From Thelonectria olida (lineage: Eukaryota; Ascomycota; Sordariomycetes; Hypocreales; Nectriaceae), in NCBI GenBank assembly GCA_020736575.1, contig JAGPYM010000015.1:310001-374000 (forward strand): a stretch of 64,000 bases of DNA, read 5' to 3'. Below the pieces are notes generated by a model that worked only from the letters and a program-made list of their open reading frames with translations, searched no databases and was not told the origin of the DNA. A program made the translations under genes and the position numbers. Below, piece after piece: positions 46,301 to 56,900 of this stretch. Position 1 is the stretch's first letter. Every line of letters starts with the position of its first letter.

Positions 46301-47533
46301 CTCCGAATTCTCGGGTGCCGATCGACTTAGTTTATGAAGGCTTAGCTGGCATCTATGGAGATGAATCCACGCGTACGACACGGGAAGGGAATCGAGGACC
46401 TTGGTGTCTCAAATTACTTTCAGCTCTCCAAGGAGCGTTGTTTTGCGCTTCTGGAGGGCCCAGTTGCGACTCCGGGGTCAATTCGGCGGTCAACAATGCG
46501 TTCAAATTAGTGACATTCCTCGCATGGTGACGTGGTATTGCATGACGGAACCAGTTGATACTTCCCGGGCCATCGGCTTTGAGCCAACTGTTGACGGCGT
46601 CGTCAAATTTTAGATGGACAGTTCTTAGGGCTGTCGATCCAAACTTGGCTTTCCAAATTGCCCGGAGAAGGGAGAAATACCAAGCTGACTAGGAAGTGAT
46701 CGACGAACGCCGAGCAGCTGCGGGCTCAAGAACTAGCTCAGCTCCCCCAGCCAGATCGTGGCAAGCGTAGCCCGTATTGAATTCCGAACACTTTATGCCC
46801 GGCTATTCGCCAGTGGCTGATGAGATTGCCAATATTGGTCGACAGTAAGCGCCAGCTAGCTCCGCGGTTTGCTGGCTCTGTCGATCTCAGCTGATAGTCA
46901 ATAAGACTGGTCCATTTATCCGAAATTTTTCGCAACCCGGGAGACAAGAGCACATAACGATACGCAAGGCGGCTGTATTAGTGGAATTGGCAACACCGAG
47001 AACTTGAAACGGGTAAGGGATAGGAATGCGAAGACGTTGTCAACCACAATCCACCCTATCAAAGGACCACGGGAGCAAGAGATCAACGGTTGGCCCAGAT
47101 ATTCGCACAACTCCCAATGCAAATTTGATTCACCCTGCCCAATGAGTACCCCATCAAAGCAGATAGTCGCCCAAGAAAACACTCCCACCCATAGTCCACA
47201 TTGCAGATTAAGTCAGCGATCGGTAAAGCTTGTAGGCGATGGGACACGAGACGGACTATGGAACACAAGCCATGATGTAATCCAGGAAACCAAATCACTT
47301 GCCGAGAGAGGGATCAACAATGATTCTGAATACCTTCTCTTGCTTTGTGTGACGCATCAAGATGTTGCAACTGCTAGTTCATGCTACCAGGCTTTGATGC
47401 TGAAGGTATAAGTAACCCTTCAAGACCACCTAATTCAAATTCATCCTCATCATCCTCATCACATCCAACGCTCCAACACCAAGATTTCCTTTGACAACTC
47501 TTAATTCCCACCTCTCAACAACCACTTTTCATC
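43361..47533. other. 4.2-kb gene desert
   Basis: No gene is supported over more than 4 kb. ORFs are short and scattered on both strands. The longest (43.36-43.68, 44.74-45.04 minus, 47.00-47.41) show no domain I recognise. A hexamer array of a 7-bp unit lies at 44425-44466. Stretches such as 45040-45900 are AT-rich with many stops. Degraded repeats are possible, but I cannot name a family. Confidence 0.5.
44425..44466. repeat. imperfect 7-bp tandem repeat, six units
   Basis: Six consecutive units of the form RTGCTCG (ATGCTCG, TTGCTCG, GTGCTTA, GTGCTCG, GCACTCG, GCGCTTT) lie in the gene desert. Confidence 0.7.
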
Positions 47534-48208
47534 ATGAAGGCTGCTTTCTTCTCCGTTGTCGCTCTGGCCATGTCGGCCTTTGCCGCCCCTGTTGCCGATG
47601 CCGACAATACCATCCGCGATCTCAACCGTGTGGAGAAGCGTGCCATCTCGGGTCCTGAGGATCTCATCAGCAACCTACAGGGTGCTCTTTCGTCTATCAA
47701 GACCCAGGGCGGCTCCATCAGTATGAGAGGGCCAACACTGAGAGATTGACGAGACACTGACTGACAATTACTAGGCGACATTCTTGATCAAGTTCAGAGT
47801 GGTGACATGTCCGGCAACGACGCCGCTGATCAATCCCTCCCTGAGCTCAAAAGCATCCTGGACACGGTTACCGACCTCGTCAAGGAGCTGACCGGTGCTG
47901 CCGGCCTCGACGTCACCGACTCTGATGTCAGCACCATCCAGACTCTTCTCATCGCTCTTGTTGCCGAAGTCACCACCATCGTCAAGGGTCTCGTCACCAT
48001 TCTTGGCATCCGACCTCAGCTCAATTCTGTTCTGCACTCCGTCTTCCAGATCCTTGCTAAGGTTCTCGTCTTGGTTATTGGCATTGTCGGTGGTCTTGTC
48101 CCTGGCCTTGTTGCTGGACTCAGCCCCCTTTTTGTCGGCCTTGGCAACGGCCTTCTCGCCCCCCTCCTCACCCTTGTCGCTGGCCTTCTCGCCGGTCTTG
48201 CTGCTTAA
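47534..48208 (+). CDS. small secreted protein with hydrophobic C-terminal half
   Basis: Exons 47534-47720 and 47775-48208, with a 54-bp intron, give 206 residues. The N-terminus MKAAFFSVVALAMSAFAAP is a good signal peptide with cleavage after AFA or AAP. A Lys-Arg pair (VEKR, about residue 34) could be a Kex2 site. The middle is helical and acidic. The last about 70 residues are strongly hydrophobic, with Leu/Val/Gly repeats (VLVLVIGIVGGLVPGLVAGL, then LLAPLLTLVAGLLAGLAA). I do not recognise the family. It has few or no Cys, so it is not a hydrophobin. Possible roles are a cell-surface amphipathic protein or a secreted effector-like protein. Context gives no help. Confidence 0.78.
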
Positions 48209-48619
48209 ATAGTTGAGAAGAGCAAACGAAGACATGATTCAGCGTTGGGAGTTATCTGAATGAGATTCGTACCTATACGAATAGTGGAATATCTGGATTC
48301 AGCGCTAATTAGTATGTCACAATCAAAATACGATTCATCCAGTTTGGATCGAGTCAATGTTGAATTTAGGAAATCACTGAGTGTCTATGAATAATGCTAT
48401 GAATTATCCGCAATTTACCGTGAGCCCGTAAGCCTTGACCTTTTCATACATACCTGCCTACCTAGGGTACGTAAAACATGAATGCACCTATTGTCAAGAT
48501 ATTTGGAAACTCTGCGTCATCGTAGGGTTTATGAAGTCTTCCGAACGGCTCAGTGATAGCTTTGATAGTCATCTATGGTCTTACTTAACATCAATAGGCC
48601 TAGTCCTTCACAAAAATCC
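48209..48619. other. intergenic, no gene seen
   Basis: Convergent 3' flanks of the secreted protein and the rhomboid gene. AT-rich, no feature. Confidence 0.5.
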
Positions 48620-49645
48620 CTATATCACTCCCACAAGCTTCATCTGGTTGAACATGAACCTCCGGGCCGGCTGCCAAACTCGTCGCTTTCCGTCAAAGTG
48701 CACATATGCGGATCCAATCGCCAGACCCGCCAGATGAGCTGCATGCCCGAAATTCAGAGACTTAAAGCCCACAAGGAGGCCGTATGTCTCGAAAGCGGCG
48801 ATTCCCGCCAGCGCCTGGTCTGCCGGGAGACTCCCAGGCAAGAATATGAGTCCGATCTGTGCGTTTGGGTTGAGCATAGCCCATGAGCCCAGCAAGGCAA
48901 AAATGGCCCCGCTGGCCCCAAGTCCGGGTATAAAGAAGCCGGGGCGAAGGGCTCGTGGGGACGCCCATTTGGACGTGAGGTGTTGTGCAAGGCTCGCAAA
49001 GAGGCCGGCTGAGAGGTAGAAAGCCGTGAGGTGAGAGCCGCTCCGTTCGAAAGTGCGGCTTCGGGCTACTTGGGGCGCGAAACGGTACAAACCGTACATG
49101 TTCGCTCCCAGATGGAGCATGCCGGCGTGCCCGAACATGGAGGTGAGAAGTGTGTAGTTGTGAGGTCCGGCGGGCACGTGTGCAAACTGCGGCTGCAATC
49201 CGACGAGGACACGGGACACGGCGAAAATGGCCGTGTTCAGTCCTATTGCTCCAGCGATTACCTTGTCTGCCCCGAGAAGACGATCCCAGGTGTCGGGGGA
49301 GATTTGGTCTAGCGTTGGCTCAGACTGGCGACTCCATAGCCGAGAAGTTGAAGACGCTTTCGCGGCTTGGAGCTGGTCATAGGTAGCGGGAGAGCTGGCG
49401 GTCGTCGGTATCAGGCGTCTCCTGGTTGCTTCCTGGACATCTTGGTAGACTTCCCAGCCAGCGCAGGCAAGGTAGAATGTGCCGGCGGCAGCAAGACACC
49501 ACAATGTTGGGCCGGCAATCCGAAGAGGAGGGATACCATATGGGGGAACCGAGTACGTCCCTAGCCCGCGCTTGGAGGAGACATGAGTTGTGAATCGAAT
49601 GGCGGGTGCATGGTTTCTGAGATGTCCCAGGCGTGAGCGCAACAT
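48620..49645 (-). CDS. rhomboid-family serine protease, probably mitochondrial
   Basis: One exon of 341 residues. The N-terminus is rich in Arg and Ser with almost no acidic residues up to about residue 30 (MLRSRLGHLRNHAPAIRFTTH), as in a mitochondrial presequence. A first membrane span is at about 45-60. The rhomboid core begins with LLTSMFGHAGMLHLGANMYGLY, with conserved His/Asn. The catalytic Ser is in GLGASGAIFALLG, and the catalytic His is in NFGHAAHLAGLAIGS. This is the PARL/Pcp1 arrangement (one extra N-terminal span plus six). The enzyme cleaves membrane-anchored proteins in the inner mitochondrial membrane. Length fits the family. It is unrelated in function to its neighbours. Confidence 0.9.
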   Translation of the reverse strand: MLRSRLGHLRNHAPAIRFTTHVSSKRGLGTYSVPPYGIPPLRIAGPTLWCLAAAGTFYLACAGWEVYQDVQEATRRRLIPTTASSPATYDQLQAAKASSTSRLWSRQSEPTLDQISPDTWDRLLGADKVIAGAIGLNTAIFAVSRVLVGLQPQFAHVPAGPHNYTLLTSMFGHAGMLHLGANMYGLYRFAPQVARSRTFERSGSHLTAFYLSAGLFASLAQHLTSKWASPRALRPGFFIPGLGASGAIFALLGSWAMLNPNAQIGLIFLPGSLPADQALAGIAAFETYGLLVGFKSLNFGHAAHLAGLAIGSAYVHFDGKRRVWQPARRFMFNQMKLVGVI

Positions 49646-50656
49646 GGTGGAGCACGAAACTCACCGCTCACCGAGACTGATTTTAGGCTCCAAGCTATTA
49701 TGTTTGTGGATGACAATCACTGTGGTGAGTAGAGAATGACTGTTCGAAGTCTGGTCCTTGCGAGTCTGCGGAATGATGAGAGGGTGGATGCCCGCTCCAC
49801 AAAGCGAGGAGATATCCGCGTCACGTGCTCCATTCAAGAGACCTGATAGAGTGAATCACCAAGTTTTTCTCTTCATTTCGCACCAGTATAAGCTTTTTCA
49901 AATGCAATGCCACTATTAACTTGATTACAAACAGATTTATACTGGGACACTAGCAATCGCCCGAAATTCTAGGTTATTATAGCAAAGTATTTACGAAAAG
50001 TACCAGGTCTCGAGTACGCATGAAAATATTACAACGACTTCTAAACTTACAAGGACAAATTAAACCAATGTACAGCTCACATATTTAACCTTCTAGAAGC
50101 CTCTAACCGTTCAATTCATTCAAAGAATTGTTATAAAAAGAGTGTCCGTACCTACTCTCATCTAGTTGTGCAGGACTGGCGAATTTCTTCACTTTTTATA
50201 CTTAGTATAGGGTAATTCGGATATTCGCCTTCAGGGTAGCTCAATCTGATAGACTCGACAAGATAGACCCCTACCACATTTAGGTACTTAATTGCGTAAT
50301 GCGCACTCTTCGGGGAGGATAAATATCTCCGGCCCCGGTGAGCCATAATGCGTCAATGCGGCGCACCTCTGGAGTTTATTGAGTCCAAAGTCTTCCGCCG
50401 CAATCGCTTGGCTGCTTTTCGTCTCTCTCAACTGCATGAGTTCCGCCCACCGCTCCCAAAAAGAAAACATGGCTCGATTTACATTAGTAACATCTAAAAC
50501 AAGGTAGATGCGATGTAGTTTGCATTTCTGCTGCACGTAACGCGCATCCGTAGACGCATGCAGGCAGAGATCTTTCAAGCTGCATGAAGATCCAATTTGT
50601 TTCACACTTCCACATGGATGTCCATTCAATTATTCTGTGCCTCATAATGCCCTCAC
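49646..50656. other. intergenic, AT-rich in part
   Basis: About 49850-50290 is AT-rich with no gene. A 113-codon minus-strand frame at 50288-50629 has no recognisable domain. Confidence 0.45.
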
Positions 50657-50950
50657 TTGTTTTTCGACCTCACACCTGCCGCTGGTGCCAGAGACAGTGA
50701 TTCAAAACGTACACTGAACGCATCCGATGACAATCCCTTTGCCAGGCAGAATCTGCTCAGGCAAGATTGTCTGCAACTTCACCTCCAAGATGTCAAGTCG
50801 AGTGCGGCCCAAGGCTGCGAGCTTTGCCAATGGATCCTCAACGCCGAAGCCATATCCGGGCACGCGTACCTGGACGTCAACGAGGCTATGTCAGCCATGG
50901 ATGTAGGCACATTCGAGACCAGAGGCGCGAAAGTCGCCAGTAGAGTTTAG
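50657..50950 (+). pseudogene. truncated N-terminus of a HET-domain-like protein
   Basis: A 97-codon frame contains LQDVKSSAAQGCELCQWILNA. This pattern, a short helix followed by a-a-x-GCxxCxxI/L, precedes the HET domain in many fungal heterokaryon-incompatibility-type proteins. The frame stops at 50950 before any HET domain, and the following sequence to 51270 shows no continuation. This suggests a truncated remnant. The homology is judged by pattern only. Confidence 0.4.
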
Positions 50951-51269
50951 TCACATTATATCTCCCATAGACTTTTTGCGAGCCGAACTCTGCCAAGTGG
51001 CGAGGGCATCAGAGTGAGACTAGGTGCAAGAGGAATAGACCTAACGAACCTCGTGTACTCCTCTTCATCCCCAAGCCAAGCTTGCCATCAGATATCCCCG
51101 AGATTGAATCCAACCTCTATCATCGGGAGGAACCGCACAACGTAAGAACAGAAAAAGCATCATGTTAACACAAGTATGGATCCCCTATAACCCTGATATG
51201 AACTCGCATGCTAAAATATTGACTTTTGGACTAATCAGTGCTCAAACTCGCATCGCCAGATGGCTTCCA

Positions 51270-52483
51270 CTACTTTTCTTCAGTCATGTGTTTCTCTATT
51301 CTCTTCCCCACCGTCGTGCTCCAAACATCGATTTTCCGGTACCACCAGTCGGCAAGATACAGCGTCACGCTCAATAACATGATCCAGCCTACAACAAAAG
51401 CCGAAGTCCGGCCAAGGCGCTCAAACAGCCTCGGCATGATCCAAAAGCCCAAGCTGTGCAGGATCGGCCCGTGGACTAGATACAGCGAGAAGCTGATCTT
51501 TCCAAGGTACTGCGCTGTCCGTCCCTCAAGAAGGGCACGGATAGAAGGGGTTCGTAGAATGCAAGGCAGGAGAATGAGCGCACCCATGGCCTGGTAGAAC
51601 ATCCAGCCCGAGAGGGGGATGTAGTACTTGGGGACGAGCGAAGACAAAAACACGAATCCTGGAGTCCACTCGGCACCGGCGTCGGGGTACGAGAGGAAGT
51701 AGAGAGCCACAAAGAAACCAATGAAGCGCATAAACTTTTCTTGACGCCTCGATGGCCCGCGACGTCTCATCGCAGCCGGAGACGGAGGCCCCAACGTTCG
51801 GTCCTGACTAGCATCAGATGAACGAATGTCCATCTCTGAGAGCACGGTGCCTCCCAAAAACGTGGCCATGTCCCATCGTCCCAAGGTCAAGCTGTAGGCG
51901 GAGAGGAACCCGGCAAGGCGTAACCGCCACTTGTACTTGAGAGCTGCTGTGCCGAGCAGGAAGAGGTACACAAACATGGAGCCGCGGAGTTCCATCGGTA
52001 TCGTGAACGTGTGCGGATCGTACCGCGGGTGGTAGTGGCCAAAGTTGAAAGGATTGGCCCATTCCGCGTAGGCTCTCGTGAAATTTTTGAGAGCATAAGT
52101 CATGTTGTCGTGGATGAAAGGGTGCTCCTCCCACGAGCCGCCAAGCTGAACCCATGTCAAGTTGAAGGGTTCTGTGATGTTCGTAGCGTTGGCAGTCTCC
52201 AGTAGCAATGGGTTGTTCAACAATGCCTTCTTTTTCTGTTTCTTCGCAGGTTGCTCCAGATTGACAGAGATTTCGGTCGCGTTTGCCAACGTGTCGTTCG
52301 ACTTAACCTTTGGCTTTTCCTCGAGCAGGTAGAGTGAAGAGGGGCCGAACAACCGTGACGTGACGTTTAGGCAGAGCGTCTTGTTCCAGTCGGTGATGTT
52401 ATTCAAGTACATTGGGCTCTGCAGGCCCAGGTAATCTGCCATGCCCGCGGCGCCGGAAACAGGAAAGCTATAGTTGCCACAGG
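51270..52483 (-). pseudogene. acyltransferase-3 family gene, C-terminal part (split by retrotransposon)
   Basis: This is the 3' portion of a membrane acyltransferase (acyl_transf_3/OafA-type family). The open frame reaches from the stop at 51270 to the LTR edge, about 400 codons. It contains a lumenal segment with many N-glycosylation sites (NITDW, NVTS, NDT, NATE) and then at least six hydrophobic segments, including FVYLFLLGTAALKYKW, FVGWIMLLSVTLYLADWW and the motif GKISFSLYLVHGPILHSLG typical of the family. An in-frame Met at 52442 could give a separate truncated protein, but the catalytic N-terminal region would be lacking. The N-terminal part is at 57942-58592. The two are in the same frame if the element and one target copy are removed. 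Confidence 0.88.
52479..52483. repeat. left target-site duplication ACAGG
   Basis: Five bases directly before the left LTR, repeated at 57942-57946 after the right LTR. This is the size expected for a Ty3/gypsy integrase. Confidence 0.93.
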
Positions 52484-52682
52484 TGTAACGGGCTAGGCCC
52501 TGTCGGACTAGGCGCTGCCTAGTCCGCCCGCTGGTCCAAGCACTGTTGCTCGAGCGACCATTCAGTCTATTTTGTTGGAGGATGAGCAGTCCTTTCCTAC
52601 TTTCGTTCTTTTAGCCTCATCTTGTATGTAAAACGCACGAGGACTATATAGCTGTAATTCACACTATTAGTAACCCTTCACA
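52484..52682 (+). repeat. left LTR (199 bp)
   Basis: It contains a perfect 10-bp inverted repeat with a 3-nt loop at 52504-52526 (CGGACTAGGC, loop GCT). The segment ATCTTGTATGTA at 52619-52630 is complementary to the primer-binding site. If priming is from the RNA 5' end, transcription would start near 52614-52619, making U3 about 130 bp. Confidence 0.95.
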
Positions 52683-52699
52683 TACATACAAGATCAGGC
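52683..52699 (+). other. primer-binding site of self-priming type
   Basis: It directly follows the left LTR. The first 12 bases (TACATACAAGAT) are the exact complement of LTR bases 52619-52630, and 16 of 17 bases pair when extended to 52699. It does not begin TGG as tRNA-primed sites do. This matches the self-priming described for Tf1 and the Tf1/sushi group. Confidence 0.75.
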
Positions 52700-52730
52700 A
52701 TACTCGAGTTAGCGTTCGGAAGTCTGAACA

Positions 52731-53969
52731 ATGGAGAACACCTCCACAGATCAGTTTAGCCGGGAGTCACCTTCTACAGAAGGCCTGGAAGCAATTCTCA
52801 AACAATTGCTTGAAGGACAGAAACGTCAAGAGAAGATACAAGAGCAGCAGGCTCTGCAAATCGGAGCACTACAGGCAGCAGTCAGGGAAACGGCCACAAC
52901 ACCGCTATTGACCCCCCAGCCAACCACACCGACCCTCCCGCAGAGCGAGCTGCAAGTAGCAACAGAAGCCACCCTGTCTGCCGCAGTGGCGAACGTTGGG
53001 ACTCAGCAGCGCCCACGTCGCCGTCTGAAGGATCCCAAACCCTTCAGTGGCAAGAAAACCGAGTGGAAATCTTTTAGATTGGAAGCAGAAAACGTCCTTG
53101 CAACGGACGGAGAAGCCATTGGAGACGCAACAGATCAGTTGCGTGCTCTCTACGCCTGGCTGGAAGGGAAACCGAAGAACTCCTCCACCAGTTTTGTCAG
53201 CGCGAGTATACAAAAAGGGGTCTGCGATCCTCTCGCCTTCCTGGATCGCCTCGAAGCAGTTTACGGCGAGCGCGACCGTAAACAGAAGGCCCTGAAAGCC
53301 CTCCGGGAAATACGTCAAGGTGATGACGAAACATTCGCCGCCTTCTACCCCAGGTTCGAGGCAGAACTAAACGACGCCGGATCAGAACTATGGACGGAAG
53401 ACACCAAGATAAACTACCTACAGGGAGCGTTGAACGAGTCCTTGAAGTCGAGGCTGGTACTGTTAGACGATACCGATGTGTACATCGACTTTGCACGACA
53501 GTGCGAGAAAATCAGCAGCAAGATGGAGCTTCTCGGCCAGTGGAAGGGTAAAAACAGGGACGAAGGCCGGAAGCGTCGCAGTGGTGCCAACACCCTAAAG
53601 CACGGCTCGGACCCCCATAGTCCGGTGGCCCGGGAAGACATGATGGAGTGGGAGCCGACGGAACCGCCTGTCACCGTGAGCGCCACAAGAATTGGGAACA
53701 TCAATGGTTACCCATCAAAGAGGCCTGAGGACAGAGACTTGTTGGGCAAGCGAGCCAAATGGGTGACTGCGGACGAGATTCAGCACCGTCGGGAAGAGGG
53801 ACGCTGCTTGAGGTGCGGCAGGAGCGGGTGCAGAATCGCGACTTGCCCACTTGCCGCCCCCATTCCTCCAAGGAACCGTTCCGAGCGGCAGCCTATCCAA
53901 GTCAATCGCGCCGCAATCGAGGATGCAACCAGTAATGAGTCGGAGAGCGAAGAGCAGGGAAAAGAATAG
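52731..53969 (+). CDS. retrotransposon Gag
   Basis: 412 residues. A Gln-rich coiled region (about 20-60) is followed by a capsid-like helical domain (about 100-260) with KPFSGKKTEWKSF and FAAFYPRFEAELNDAG, the retrotransposon gag core. A basic stretch follows. Near residue 363 a single zinc-knuckle-like motif reads CLRCGRSGCRIATC. The third ligand is Cys where His is usual (CX2CX4CX4C). The frame ends at TAG 53967-53969, overlapping the pol frame by 31 nt. Confidence 0.92.
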   Translation: MENTSTDQFSRESPSTEGLEAILKQLLEGQKRQEKIQEQQALQIGALQAAVRETATTPLLTPQPTTPTLPQSELQVATEATLSAAVANVGTQQRPRRRLKDPKPFSGKKTEWKSFRLEAENVLATDGEAIGDATDQLRALYAWLEGKPKNSSTSFVSASIQKGVCDPLAFLDRLEAVYGERDRKQKALKALREIRQGDDETFAAFYPRFEAELNDAGSELWTEDTKINYLQGALNESLKSRLVLLDDTDVYIDFARQCEKISSKMELLGQWKGKNRDEGRKRRSGANTLKHGSDPHSPVAREDMMEWEPTEPPVTVSATRIGNINGYPSKRPEDRDLLGKRAKWVTADEIQHRREEGRCLRCGRSGCRIATCPLAAPIPPRNRSERQPIQVNRAAIEDATSNESESEEQGKE

Positions 53970-56900
53970 CTCCTGAGGGAAGTCGGGCTCAGGAGCCCTT
54001 AACCGCCGAAGAAGAATGGAAACAGCACGGAGAAAGCAGAATGGATGAGGGCCCCTTTTTGGTGGACGTTCGAATCAACGACACTTCTTTCGTGCAGGCC
54101 CTTGTCGACTATGGATGCCTTTCACAAGGTATTATTAGCAAAAAGCTCTTCCACTCTCTGAAGTTACCGCGAATACCCATCAGGCCTCGCTGTTTAGACC
54201 AAGTAGCAGAGTCCCACAGCAAGCCCATCATCGACACCATCACCTACATGAGTATCGACGTCGACGGCCATCAGCAAGAGCGTATCTTCCTGTATGTTGT
54301 TCCGAATTCAAGCTACGATATGATACTAGGGAAGCCCTGGATGAAGGACAACGACGTCAAGCTGGACGCCAAGAAGGAATGTCTAGAATTTTGTCGCTCA
54401 GGAATACAGGTGTGGAATAAGGCCCAGCCCAGCAAACTTCCCATGAAACAGAAAGTTACGCAGGTAATGGCTTCAACATTCCTGGCCATGGTGAGGAAGA
54501 ACAAGCGAGAAGCTCGACGCAAGGGTCTAAGCCCCCTGGGAATGGCCCGGATGGGGGTCTATTCAGTCTCCCTGGCAGACATCGACAAGGTTTTGCGGCC
54601 TAAACAGAAGGGGGATCCCAGCAAGCTGCTCCCGCAACAATACCGAGAAGCGTTGGAGTCCTTCAGCAGAGAGCTAGCCGACACACTGCCACCCCACAGG
54701 CCAGGAGTCGACCATACTATTGAGCTAGAGAAGGATGAGAACGGCAATCAGAAGCCTGTCCCTTGGGGACCACTCTACGGAATGAGCCGCGAAGAACTTC
54801 TAGTGTTGCGTAAAACCCTCACGGAGCTCCTAGAAAAGGGGTTCATTAGGGCGAGCAACTCCCCTGCGGCGGCTCCAGTTCTGTTTGTTCGTAAACCTGG
54901 AGGAGGAATCCGTTTCTGCGTGGACTACCGGGGGCTAAACCACATCACTCGTAAAGATCGCTACCCACTACCGTTGATCGGGGAGACTATACGAAATATC
55001 GCCAAGTCAAAGTGGTTTACCAAGCTGGATGTCATCGCAGCGTTCCACAGAATTCGTATGGCCAAGGGAGAGGAATGGAAGACCGCCTTCCGGACACGGT
55101 ACGGCCTGTTCGAATGGAAGGTGATGCCTTTTGGCCTTACGGGAGCGCCAGCAGCATTTCAGCGGTACCTCAACGATGTTCTCCGTGAATATCTCGACGA
55201 CTTCGTATCCGCGTACGTGGACGACATCTTGATCTACTCGAGTGGGTCTCTGAAGGACCACCGGGAGAAAGTTAAGAAAGTACTCCACAAAGTCCGAGAA
55301 GCCGGACTTCAGTTGGACATCGACAAGTGCGAGTTCGAAGCGCAGACTGTCAAGTATTTGGGATTTGTCATAACCGCAGGGAAGGGTATCGAAGTTGACC
55401 CAGCAAAGGTCGAATCCATCCGCAATTGGGAAACCCCAACCAATGTGAAGGGGGTCCGCGGGTTCTTAGGATTTGCCAATTTCTACAGAACGTTCATTGA
55501 AGCATTTTCCGACAAAGCAAGACCTCTCACTCGTCTTACGAGCAAGGGAACAGAGTTTTATTGGGATGATGACTGCGAAAAGGCTTTCCTTGTCCTGAAG
55601 AATGCCCTGATCACTGCGCCTATTCTCGTTCATTTCGACGAGAGTAGAGAAACGAGGGTTGACGCGGACTCCTCAGGATACGCCACAGGAGGCGTTTTAT
55701 TACAGCTAGATGACCAGAACAGATGGCGACCTGTTGCCTTCTTCTCCCAGAAGCATTCCCCAGCCGAGATGAACTATAAGATTTTCGATAAGGAGCTGTT
55801 AGCAATCGTGCGATGCCTCAAAGCCTGGAGAGCGGAGCTGGTCATGACCAGGTTCAAGGTCATGACCGATCACAAAAACCTTCGTTACTTCTACAAGGAA
55901 CGGGAACTGTCTGAGCGGCAGATACGATGGGCAGAGTTCTTATCACAATTCAATTTCACCCTCGAGTGGAGGCCCGGAAAGGAATCGGAACTCCCCGACC
56001 AATTATCCAGAAGAGTACAGGACATGCCGAAGGAAGGAAGTAACGAGCGCCTAAAGTCACGTTTCCTAAAACTCTTTCAAGACAAGAACCTGCGGAATGT
56101 GAATGTCGCAGCCGGGCAGACTGAAGGAATGGGGGCCGTCGAAACGACAGCCGAGGAGGGCGATCTGCTGGACTTTGAGCAGGAAGTGCCCATATTTGAA
56201 GACACAGAAATGCAGAAGGCGTGGACTACTGCGAGAAGGACGGACGACATCTACAAGGAAATTTCTCAAGCGGTGGCGGCAGGAAATAGAAGCCTGCCAA
56301 CGAGTGCCGCCGGTACCCATGTTAGCATATCGGAGTGTCTACTTGACAAACGAGGGCTCTTGCACTTCAGAAACCGACTTTGGATTCCGAACAGCGAGTC
56401 TCTGCGGACGGGCATCATCCAGGAAACGCACGATTCCCATTTAACGGGACATCCGGGGAGGGACTTGACATACGCCTTAGTTGCCAGACAGTTCTTCTGG
56501 CCTGGTATCACAACCGAGGTACGACAGTTTCTGAACAATTGTGACACTTGCAAGAGGACCACCATTTGGAGGCAGTCGAAACAAGGCCTTCTCAAGCCTT
56601 TACCGATACCCGAAAGAATTTGGTCAGAGATCCACATTGACTTCATCACGGAGCTCCCACCCACTGGACGGGATAACGCCACGAACCTCATGGGCATCAC
56701 CGACCGGCTGACAAAAGGAGTCATCCTGGAAGCTATGGACGATATCTCAGCAGAAGCAGTGGCGCGAAGACTCTTCTCGTGTTATTTTCCTTACCATGGC
56801 ATCCCGACAACAGTCACCAGCGATCGAGGCCCGCAGTTTGTGGGCGATGTATGGACACACCTCTGCACGCTCATGAGAGTTAAACGGCGCTTATCAACGG

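Noticed and set aside
46916..47300. Minus-strand frames with hydrophobic stretches, at first taken for a decayed sugar transporter
   Set aside because: No ordered MFS motifs, frames broken at random, and no alignment could be made by eye.
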